A stretch of DNA of 64,000 nt, from NCBI RefSeq assembly GCF_025961205.1, contig NZ_JAOQNH010000001.1, forward strand, positions 1,140,001-1,204,000, given 5' to 3'. Positions within the stretch are counted from its first letter, which is position 1, and every line of letters starts with the position of its first letter. Positions 10,561 through 18,039 of this stretch are shown here, one piece after another. Source of the stretch: Azospirillum fermentarium (GTDB lineage Bacteria; Pseudomonadota; Alphaproteobacteria; Azospirillales; Azospirillaceae). Below the pieces are notes generated by a model, which saw only the letters and a program-made list of their open reading frames with translations, did not search any database and was not told the origin of the DNA. Made by a program: the position numbers and the translations under genes.

Positions 10561-11734
10561 ACAGCAGCGCGGTCAGATCGTCGTCGATGGGGCCGGTGGC
10601 GTGCAGCCCGTCGGTCAGCACCGACAGGAACCGCGCCCCGTCCGGTTCGTGCAGATGGGGGGTGATGAGGGTGGCAAGGCCGGTGTCGTCCAGCACGTCG
10701 CGGCCCACCGGAATCTCGATGGCGGCGTCGGAATAGAGGAACAGCCGCCCGCCGGGGGGCAGCGGCAGTTCGCGGGTGTCGTAGACCGCTTGCCCGGCCA
10801 GCCCCAGGGGCAGGCCGGCGCTGTCCCCCATCATCGGTGCCGCATCCCCCGGCGCCCACACCATCGGCTTGGTGGACCCCGCGGAGGCATAACGCAGGCA
10901 CCCGGCCTGCGGGTCGATCTCCCCCACCAGCATGGTGGCGAACTGTCCCCGCGGCAGCAGGGTGCACAGGCGGCGGTTGATGGCGGCCAGCACGTCGGCG
11001 GGGCCGTCGCTGCCACCGAACGGGGTCTGCTGCAAGATGGCGTGCAGGCGGAAGGTGTTGAGCGCCGCCCCCACCCCGTGGCCGGAAAAATCCACCAGAT
11101 ACAGGTGCAGCCGTCCCGGATGCCGCGGGTCGGGCCGCATGCCCCAGAAATCGCCCCCCAGTTCCGACGACGGGGCGAAATGGGCGTTCACCGTGATGCC
11201 GGTGGCGCTGTGGACGGCGGCGCACCGCTCCGGTCCCGGCATCAGCCGTTCCTGCATCCGGCGGGCAAAGGCCAGTTCGGCTTCGGTCCGCTGGCGGAAC
11301 TGGGTCAGGTCGCGCAGCAACGCCCGTTTTTGCAGGTGGATGCGCACCCGCGCCAGCAGTTCCAGCGCGTTCAGCGGCTTGGTGACGTAATCGGTGGCCC
11401 CGGCGGCGAACGCCTTGGCGCGGTCCTCCGCCCGGTTGAGGGAGGACTGCACCAGCACCGGCAGATCCTGCCAGTCCGGGTCGGCGCGCAGGCGGCGGCA
11501 CATTTCGAACCCGTCCATGCGCGGCATCATCAGGTCCAGCAGGATCAGGTCGGGGCGGAAGGCGGCCATGCGCTCCAGCGCGTCCACCCCATCCTCGGCG
11601 ATCTCCACGCTGCGGAAGCCGTCCCGTTCCAGCAGGGCCAGCAGCAGGTGCCGGTTCACCCGGTTGTCGTCCACCACCATGATGCGGCACGCCTGCAGGT
11701 CGGGCAGGCCGGCGGTGTGGGCGGCGTCGGTCAT
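10544..11734 (-). CDS. Response regulator with PP2C-type (SpoIIE/RsbU) phosphatase
   Basis: 396 residues. Receiver domain at about 17-130 with acidic pair Asp22/Asp23, phospho-acceptor Asp67 and Lys119. A short coiled linker leads to a SpoIIE/RsbU-like PP2C domain from about 165, with metal-site acidic residues in ELGGDFWG, VDFSGHG and a final DDLTALLF. Such proteins dephosphorylate a STAS anti-anti-sigma protein when the receiver is phosphorylated. It is the last gene of the locus and overlaps its upstream neighbour by four bases (ATGA), so translation is coupled. The likely substrate is the STAS protein at 13744-14049. Confidence 0.88.
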
Positions 11735-12951
11735 GGAGACACCCCGTCGCCGCCGCTGCGGTCGATCCAGATGAAGGTGTGGTCGTCGCCCGGCGCCGCC
11801 CCCAGGGCCGCTTCCAGCGCCGCGGTCATGGCGGCGAAGCCGGCGCGCCGGTCCGCCGGCGTCAGAATCCCCGCCGCCACCGCGGCCAGCCCGCCGTCAC
11901 CGGCACCGCTGCCGTCCAGCGCGTCGTGAATGGCGTTGGAGCACAGCATCAGAACCCCGTCGGCGGGAAAGGGCAGGGTGCGGGATTCATAGCGCGTGCC
12001 CGGCGCCACCCCCAGCGGCAGGCCGGCGGCATCCCCCTGGACGATCTGCCCGCCGCTCAGCACCAGCGGCGGCATGGACGCCGCGGCGGCATAGGTGAAG
12101 CTGTGCGCGCCGGTATCCACCACCCCGTACAGCAGGGCGGCGTGGTCGCCCAGTTCCAGCAGCGTGGCCGCCCGGCGGTTGAGGTCGCCCAGAAAGGCGG
12201 CGGGGTCGTCCAGCGGCGTTCCCGGCTCGTGAATCAGCGTGTGCATGCGGAACGCGTTCAGCGCCGCCGTCACCCCCCGCCCGGCCATGTCCAGCAGATA
12301 GACGCCGAACCGCAGGCCCTCCAGCGGCACGACGCCCCAGATGTCGGCCCCCATGTCGTGGGCCGGCAGGCTGTGAACGCGGATGGCCGCCCCGGTGCGC
12401 GCGCTCACCGCATCCAGTGCCGCGCGGGCGGGGAGCAGGTGGTCCTGCATCGAGCGGGCGACCGCCAGTTCCCCTTCCACCCGCGTGCGGTAATGGCTGA
12501 GGTCGCGGATCAGCACCCGGTTTTCCAGGTGGATGGCCACCCGTGCCAGCAGTTCGGTGCGTTCGATGGGCTTGGTGATCAGGTCGGTGGTGCCGGCGGC
12601 GAACGCCTGGTTGCGGTCGTCGCTGGACGACAGGGCGGTCTGCACCAGCACCGGCACATCGGCCAGGACCGGATCGGCGCGCAGGCGGCGGCACACCTCG
12701 TACCCGTCCATGCCGGGCATCATGATGTCCAGGATCACCAGATCCGGCACCTGCCGGGCCATGGCCTCCAGCGCTTCCACCCCGTCCTTGGCATAGGCGA
12801 CGTTGTGATAGCCGCCATCCTCCAGCAGGGTTCCGATCAGCAGGCGGTTGAAATCGGTGTCGTCCACAACCAGGATGTGGCAGCCGGTAATGCCGGGCCG
12901 CGCCGCGGCGGTTGCCGATTCCGTTTCCGGTTCCCGTGCTTCCGCCGCCAT
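11731..12951 (-). CDS. Second response regulator with PP2C-type phosphatase
   Basis: 406 residues with the same architecture as the next gene: receiver at about 24-140 (Asp30/Asp31, phospho-acceptor Asp75, Lys127) and a PP2C domain from about 175. The acidic residues are kept in MGADIWG, LDMAGRG and GDDHTF, but the usual Gly-His-Gly of the second motif is Gly-Arg-Gly and the C-terminal motif is less typical, so its activity may differ from its paralogue. It starts two bases after the HATPase stop and ends in an ATGA overlap. The long open frame continuing upstream to 13551 is a shadow of the HATPase gene. Confidence 0.86.
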   Translation of the reverse strand: MAAEAREPETESATAAARPGITGCHILVVDDTDFNRLLIGTLLEDGGYHNVAYAKDGVEALEAMARQVPDLVILDIMMPGMDGYEVCRRLRADPVLADVPVLVQTALSSSDDRNQAFAAGTTDLITKPIERTELLARVAIHLENRVLIRDLSHYRTRVEGELAVARSMQDHLLPARAALDAVSARTGAAIRVHSLPAHDMGADIWGVVPLEGLRFGVYLLDMAGRGVTAALNAFRMHTLIHEPGTPLDDPAAFLGDLNRRAATLLELGDHAALLYGVVDTGAHSFTYAAAASMPPLVLSGGQIVQGDAAGLPLGVAPGTRYESRTLPFPADGVLMLCSNAIHDALDGSGAGDGGLAAVAAGILTPADRRAGFAAMTAALEAALGAAPGDDHTFIWIDRSGGDGVSP

Positions 12952-12953
12952 GG

Positions 12954-13739
12954 TCACAGAGTGAACCTCATACGGATGCGCCGGCCATGGTCCAGCAGTT
13001 CCACCGATTGGGCCAGCAGGGTGATCAGGTCCAGCCCGCGCCCGCTGGCGTCGGGGCCGGCATCGTTCCTGGGGGCGGGGTCGAACCCGCTGCCTTCGTC
13101 CGTCACGTCCACGGTCAGGGTGTCGGGTGCCAGCCAGCAGCTCACCTCCACCCGCCGCCCGGCAAAGGCGGGGTCGGCCATGCGTTCGGCCAGATCGTGG
13201 GAGAAACGGTCCAGCGCGTCCACGTTCAGCCCCTTCATCCCCGCCACCTGCAGGTTGCCGTGGACGACGGCGTTGGAGATCGCCTCGTGCAGGGCAAGCT
13301 CCACATCGTCGCGCTGGGTGTCGGTCAGGGTGGGGCAGCGGGCGGACACCGCCGCCATCACCCGCCCGGCCAGATGCACGGCGTTGGCCGTGGCGGTGCT
13401 GAGGGAGGCGAACAGGTGCGCCTGTCCCGCGCGGTTCACCGCCGCGGTGACCGCCGGCAGGATGGCGGCGGGCGATGCGCCCGCTTCGGGGTGATGGCCG
13501 GGGGTGGCGGGGGATGTCGCCTCCACCCATGCGGCATAGGGCGGTGCCCACAAGGCGGCGTCGGCGGCGTCCTCCTCGCTTCCCAGCAGCACCAGCACCC
13601 GCCCGCCGATGATGCCGGCGGCGGGGGCGGGTGGGGCGGCGGCCCGAATCCGGCAGCCGTCCGCCAGGACGCTCACCCAGTCGGCGGGGAGGCCCGCGCC
13701 GTGGAGAGCGTCGAAGGGTTGGGGGGCCGCCGTCGCCAC
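12954..13739 (-). CDS. Anti-sigma-type serine kinase with HATPase domain (RsbW-like)
   Basis: 261 residues. The C-terminal 150 residues form a GHKL ATPase of the RsbW/SpoIIAB type: N-box ELALHEAISNAVVHGN (Asn156), DEGSGFDP and a GRGLDLI box. These proteins bind a target such as a sigma factor and phosphorylate a STAS antagonist. The N-terminal 110 residues have no recognised domain and may bind something else. The GTG start lies four bases after the STAS stop, with GAGGA before it. Linkage to STAS and two PP2C regulators makes a complete partner switch, but no sigma factor gene is nearby. Confidence 0.82.
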   Translation of the reverse strand: MATAAPQPFDALHGAGLPADWVSVLADGCRIRAAAPPAPAAGIIGGRVLVLLGSEEDAADAALWAPPYAAWVEATSPATPGHHPEAGASPAAILPAVTAAVNRAGQAHLFASLSTATANAVHLAGRVMAAVSARCPTLTDTQRDDVELALHEAISNAVVHGNLQVAGMKGLNVDALDRFSHDLAERMADPAFAGRRVEVSCWLAPDTLTVDVTDEGSGFDPAPRNDAGPDASGRGLDLITLLAQSVELLDHGRRIRMRFTL

Positions 13740-13743
13740 CGGA

Positions 13744-14049
13744 TCAATCCTCGACGGTGACGATCTTGCTGAGCTGGGCGACGCTCAGCACCCGTTTCAC
13801 CTGCCCGGCCGCACCGCGAAGCACCAGCTTCTTGTCGGCGTTGTTCATTTCCTCGTGCGCGATCAGCAGCATGCCGATTCCGGCGGAATCGACGAATTCC
13901 AGCTTGCCCAGGTCAAGGATATGCCGCTTGCCCTTGCTGCCCTGCATTTCGGTGATCAGCGTGCGAAGCTTGCCGTGATCGTTGAAAGTCAGGCGTCCGG
14001 TCAGCCGGATGATCGATTCCTGATCCTTCGCTTCGATAGCGTAATCCAT
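13744..14049 (-). CDS. STAS-domain anti-anti-sigma factor (SpoIIAA/RsbV-like)
   Basis: 101 residues, a single STAS domain. The phosphorylatable serine motif is clear: EFVDSAGIGML with Ser55. In the known switches the unphosphorylated form frees the target of the HATPase partner, and PP2C phosphatases regenerate it. All three partner types follow in order on the same strand, so this is the likely substrate of both receiver-PP2C proteins. The gap to the upstream MCP-like gene is 88 bases, so an internal promoter is possible. Confidence 0.88.
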   Translation of the reverse strand: MDYAIEAKDQESIIRLTGRLTFNDHGKLRTLITEMQGSKGKRHILDLGKLEFVDSAGIGMLLIAHEEMNNADKKLVLRGAAGQVKRVLSVAQLSKIVTVED

Positions 14050-14137
14050 GGTCCCTTAACCCCCGCTGCCCCATGCTGTCGCCGCCGCCGGCTCCCCGCC
14101 GCGGCACCCGGACGGGATGGCGGGGTTCATTTCCGTT

Positions 14138-15319
14138 TTAGAACAACTCGATATCGTCCGATGGACTTTCATCCGTCGGCACGCCCACGTCAAGCACGCC
14201 GTGCGCGTCCAGCGCGCTGCCCTCAAGCAGGAGTTTACGGACGAAGCGCTGCCGCATCTCGGAAAGTTTGAAGCGTCCCAGCAGGTTGTCGAGCCATTCC
14301 TGCGGCACCGGGGCTTCCAGATGGTGGGCGGGCATTCCGTCGCGGGTGCGGCTTTCCAGATCCTCCAGCCCGGCGGCGATGATCGACAGGCTGTCGTTCA
14401 CCGCCTCCAGCCGCTGCTTGGTCAGATCCTGGAACTGCATGCGCGTGACCATGTGGCCGATGGTCTGCGACATGTCCGACGACGACGTGGCCGCGGTTTC
14501 CAGCACCGCCTGGAAGTGCGCGGTCTGCTGCACCAGGCTTTCCATGGTCTTGTCCACCCGTTCCTTGGCCAGCATCTGGGGGGACATGTCGGTGTTGGCG
14601 ATGTCGCGCAGGATGTCGTGGCCGTGGCGCACGCCCTTGACCACCGCCGTCACCTTGGTGCGCATGCGGTCGGCCAGTTCGGCGGTGGTGCGGGACAGGT
14701 GCCGCACCTCCTGTGCCACCACGGCGAAGGTCCGGCCGGCATCGCCCGCGCGGCTGGCCTCGATGGTGGCGTTGAGCGCCAGGAAATTGGTCTGGCGGTT
14801 GATGGCGTCGATGTCGCCGATGGATTTCTCCAGCTCCCCCACATCCTTCTGCACGTCGTCGAGCAGATAGACCATGCTCATGGCGCGCATGGAAAGCTGG
14901 ACGATGTTCGCGATCATCTCGGCGATCATGTCCTGCATGTGGGTGACCAGCTCGTCCAGCGGCACCCGCTCGCCGTCGATGGCGACCGAGCCGGCCATGG
15001 CGACGATCTCTTCCACCCGGCGCGACTGGTCCAGCGCCGATTCCGCCAGCTCGCGGAAGCGGGCGGACAGGTCGAGGGTGGCGTCCTCCACATGGTCCGA
15101 CGTGCGGCTCAGCTCGCCCTGGATGGCTTCCAGCGTGCGGCGCTGCACGTCGGCGAAGCCCATCCAGGTGGCCAGCAGGCTGTAATCCATGGCCACGCGG
15201 GCGGGGTCGGCGTCGCCGCCGGCCGTACCGGTGCTGGCATCGCCCCGGTCCGCCGTGCCCGCGCCATCGCCGGACCGCGGCAGCGCCGAATCCTTGTGGG
15301 TGCGCCAGTCGAAAGCCAT
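14138..15319 (-). CDS. Soluble MCP-like signalling protein
   Basis: 393 residues with no membrane segment. Residues about 60-300 are a long helical region whose centre (172-206) is a chemoreceptor-like hairpin tip: [20 protein letters not shown] followed by FAVVAQEVR. The flanking helices are shorter than in true receptors and there is no HAMP or recognised sensor domain. A further helical block after residue 250 precedes the C-terminus, which ends DDIELF. CheD in the same locus ends GDVELFGD. The protein could be a cytoplasmic array member or an adaptor. The start follows GAGGAG by eight bases. It lies between cheB and the partner-switch genes. Confidence 0.75.
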   Translation of the reverse strand: MAFDWRTHKDSALPRSGDGAGTADRGDASTGTAGGDADPARVAMDYSLLATWMGFADVQRRTLEAIQGELSRTSDHVEDATLDLSARFRELAESALDQSRRVEEIVAMAGSVAIDGERVPLDELVTHMQDMIAEMIANIVQLSMRAMSMVYLLDDVQKDVGELEKSIGDIDAINRQTNFLALNATIEASRAGDAGRTFAVVAQEVRHLSRTTAELADRMRTKVTAVVKGVRHGHDILRDIANTDMSPQMLAKERVDKTMESLVQQTAHFQAVLETAATSSSDMSQTIGHMVTRMQFQDLTKQRLEAVNDSLSIIAAGLEDLESRTRDGMPAHHLEAPVPQEWLDNLLGRFKLSEMRQRFVRKLLLEGSALDAHGVLDVGVPTDESPSDDIELF

Positions 15320-15395
15320 GTCACCAACTCCTCAGAGACAACAGTACCCGGCTGAACACGGGCGCCCGGCTGGCCGGACCCCGCATCCCCCTCCC

Positions 15396-16457
15396 TCACG
15401 CCTTCGGCCGTTCACCGATGGCGTCGAAGGCCCGCAGCATCTCCGCCGGGATCTGCCCCAGCGGCAATTCTATGGCAACGCCGCCCAACTCCTTGGCGGC
15501 ACGGGGCATTCCATACACCACACAGCTTGCCTCCGTCTCCCCGATCGTGAAGGCGCCGGCATCGCGCATGGCCTTCATGCCCTGGGCCCCGTCGCGGCCC
15601 ATGCCGCTCAGGATCACGCCGACGGCATGGTTGCCCGCCACCCTGGCCACCGACTGGAACAGCACGTCCACCGACGGGCGATGGCCGCTGACCTGCGGGC
15701 CGTCCTGAATCTGGCAGGCGAAGCCCGTCCCGTCCTTCACCACCGCCAGGTGCCGGTCGCCGGGGGCGATGTAGACCGTGCCCTGCACCAGCCGGGCGCC
15801 GTTGGCGGCGACCATCACGCGGGGCGGGGTCTGCTTGTCCAGCCGGGTGGCGAAGCTGGGAACATAGCTTGGCCCCATGTGCTGGGTGATGACAATGGGG
15901 GGGCAATCGGCGGGCATCATGGCCAGCACGTCGCGGATGCGCTCCACACCGCCGGTCGAGGCGCCGATGGCGATGAAGCGGTTGCCGGCCCCGGCCTTGC
16001 GCGGGGTGGCCAGCGGCTTCGGCGCGCCGGGGTTGACCCGGCGCATGCCCAGCCGCGCGGTGGCGGCGATGCGGATCTTGCCGGCCAGTTCCGCCGCCAT
16101 GGTCTCGAACCGGTGGCCGTCGGACCCGTCGGGCTTGGCGACGCAATCCACCGCCCCCAGTTCCAGCGCGCGGATGGTGGCGTCCGATCCTTCCTGCGTC
16201 AGGGAGGACACCATCACGACGGGGGTGGGGCGCAGGGTCATGATCTTGTCCAGGAAGGCCAGCCCGTCCATCCGCGGCATCTCCACGTCCAGCGTGATGA
16301 CGTCGGGGTTGGTGGCCTTGATGACCTCGCGGGCTTCGAAGGGATCGCGGGCGACGCCCACCACCTCCATCCCGGCCTCGTTGCCCAGGATATCCTTCAG
16401 CATCTCCCGCATCAGGGAGCTGTCATCGACGATGACGACGCGGATGGGGCGCGGCAT
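15396..16457 (-). CDS. cheB: Chemotaxis protein-glutamate methylesterase/deamidase
   Basis: 353 residues. Receiver domain with Asp11/Asp12, phospho-acceptor Asp57 and Lys108, then the methylesterase domain with triad Ser167 (IGASTGG), His193 (TQHMGPSY) and Asp289 (GMGRDG). It removes methyl groups from receptor glutamates after phosphorylation by CheA, opposing CheR. The start lies three bases behind the cheD stop with GGAGA before it, so the genes are co-translated. Confidence 0.97.
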   Translation of the reverse strand: MPRPIRVVIVDDSSLMREMLKDILGNEAGMEVVGVARDPFEAREVIKATNPDVITLDVEMPRMDGLAFLDKIMTLRPTPVVMVSSLTQEGSDATIRALELGAVDCVAKPDGSDGHRFETMAAELAGKIRIAATARLGMRRVNPGAPKPLATPRKAGAGNRFIAIGASTGGVERIRDVLAMMPADCPPIVITQHMGPSYVPSFATRLDKQTPPRVMVAANGARLVQGTVYIAPGDRHLAVVKDGTGFACQIQDGPQVSGHRPSVDVLFQSVARVAGNHAVGVILSGMGRDGAQGMKAMRDAGAFTIGETEASCVVYGMPRAAKELGGVAIELPLGQIPAEMLRAFDAIGERPKA

Positions 16458-16460
16458 GGC

Positions 16461-17114
16461 TCAGTCTCCGAACAGTTCCACATCGCCCTCGATGGGGCGC
16501 TGGCGCAGGGTGGAGCGGAACTGCATTTCCTGCGTCACGGTTTCGTTCAGCGCTTCGGCGCGCAGCAGCTTGCGCATGGCGCGTCCGGTATGGGGGAAGA
16601 AATGGACCCGCCGGGCCGAGGTTCCCCCCAGGTCCTGGCCGGTCACCGACAGCCCTTCGCGCTGCAGGTAATCCAGGACGAAGGCGCCGTTCCTGCGGCC
16701 CACGTCGAAACTGCTGTCGATCACGCGGGCACCGCCGAACACCTTGGCTTCCAGCCGGTTGCGCTTGCCGCCGCGCGACAGGATGTCGTTGATCAGCCAT
16801 TCCATCGCCACGCTGCCGTAGCGGGCGGCGGCATCGGCCCCGCCGGTTTCCGAATCCGGCACCTCGGGCAGCAGAAAGTGGTTCATCCCCCCCACCGCCG
16901 CCGCCGGATCCCAGATGCACGCCGCCACGCACGACCCCAGCGTGGTGACCATCATCACGTCGGGACGGTCGCTGACCTGATGGTGGCCCAGAAAGACCTT
17001 CAGCGTGTGGGCCTGGAACTGGGGATTGAAATAGCCGCCGGCCTTGCGCCCGCCGGCCTTCGGCCCGGTTCCCGCCGCCCTGTCGCCCAATCGCCGGCTT
17101 CCGATGCCCGTCAT
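16461..17114 (-). CDS. cheD: Chemoreceptor glutamine deamidase CheD
   Basis: 217 residues. Catalytic Cys62 in TLGSCVA and His79 in GGMNHFLLP match the CheD cysteine hydrolase, which deamidates receptor glutamines and in some species docks to CheC-type phosphatases. The 30-residue N-terminal extension is Gly/Arg-rich. The C-terminus ends GDVELFGD, similar to the end of the soluble MCP-like protein. No cheC or cheZ gene is visible. It starts three bases after cheR, whose last codons contain the CGGAGG ribosome site. Confidence 0.95.
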   Translation of the reverse strand: MTGIGSRRLGDRAAGTGPKAGGRKAGGYFNPQFQAHTLKVFLGHHQVSDRPDVMMVTTLGSCVAACIWDPAAAVGGMNHFLLPEVPDSETGGADAAARYGSVAMEWLINDILSRGGKRNRLEAKVFGGARVIDSSFDVGRRNGAFVLDYLQREGLSVTGQDLGGTSARRVHFFPHTGRAMRKLLRAEALNETVTQEMQFRSTLRQRPIEGDVELFGD

Positions 17115-17117
17115 GGC

Positions 17118-18035
17118 CTACAGCCTCCGGTAAATGGTGGGGCCGGCCTGCTGGAAGCTGTTGGACACTCCGTACAGGCTTTCCGAATGACCGAGAAAAA
17201 GGTACCCGTCCTGGCTGAGCAACCGGGCGAAGTTTTCTATGACATGCGTCCGCCCGGCGCGGTCAAAGTAAATCAGCACGTTGCGGCAAAAAATCGCGTC
17301 GAACGGTCCCTTCATCGGCCACGGTTCCAGCAGGTTCAGCGGCTTGAAGGTGATGAGGCGCTTCAGCTCGTCGTCCATCACGATGGCCGGGTCGCCGCCC
17401 GGCCCCCGCTGGCGGTGGGCGTAGCGGTCGCGCAAGGGGCCGGGGATGCCGGTGGCGTGGTCGGCGGCATAGACTCCGCGTCTGGCCGTTTCCACCATGT
17501 TGGTGTCGATGTCGGTGGCCAGGATGCGGGCGTCCCACCGGCGGATGTCGGCGCCCAGCGTGCTGGCGACCACCATGGCGATGGTGTACGGCTCCTGCCC
17601 CGACGAGCAGCCCGCCGACCAGATGCGCAGGCGCGGGCGGGATTGCCCCGTCTGCCGCTGGCGCACGCCGGGCAGCACCACCTGGGCCAGGTGCTCGAAA
17701 TGGTGGCTTTCGCGGAAGAAGCTGGTGAGGTTGGTGGTCAGCGCGTTGACCAGGAAGTTCACCTCGCGCGCCGCCGCGTCGCTTTCCAGCAGCGCGCAAT
17801 AGGCGTCGAAATCCTTGAGGTTCAGGTCGCGCAGCCGGCGGGCCAGCCGGGAATAGACCATCTCCACCTTGTGGGCGGCCAGATGGATGCCGGCAAGCTG
17901 GTAGATCATGCCGGCGATGAAGTCGAAATGACGCCGCTCGAACGGGAATTCCCGCTGCCCCGAGGTGGCGGGGGGAACGGCGTCCCCCGCTTTGCCGTCC
18001 CCCGCTGATCCGGTCCGGTTGATGGTGCGCTGCAT
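17118..18035 (-). CDS. cheR: Chemotaxis protein methyltransferase
   Basis: 305 residues: an all-helical N-terminal domain at about 30-125 and a SAM-dependent methyltransferase domain with the cofactor loop IWSAGCSSGQEPY (138-150) and the CheR-typical CRNVLIYFD segment. It methylates receptor glutamates to reset sensitivity. No C-terminal TPR is present. Residues 1-30 form a variable Gly/Ala-rich tail. It starts four bases after the receptor stop, which ties it to that receptor. Confidence 0.97.
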   Translation of the reverse strand: MQRTINRTGSAGDGKAGDAVPPATSGQREFPFERRHFDFIAGMIYQLAGIHLAAHKVEMVYSRLARRLRDLNLKDFDAYCALLESDAAAREVNFLVNALTTNLTSFFRESHHFEHLAQVVLPGVRQRQTGQSRPRLRIWSAGCSSGQEPYTIAMVVASTLGADIRRWDARILATDIDTNMVETARRGVYAADHATGIPGPLRDRYAHRQRGPGGDPAIVMDDELKRLITFKPLNLLEPWPMKGPFDAIFCRNVLIYFDRAGRTHVIENFARLLSQDGYLFLGHSESLYGVSNSFQQAGPTIYRRL

Positions 18036-18039
18036 GGGC

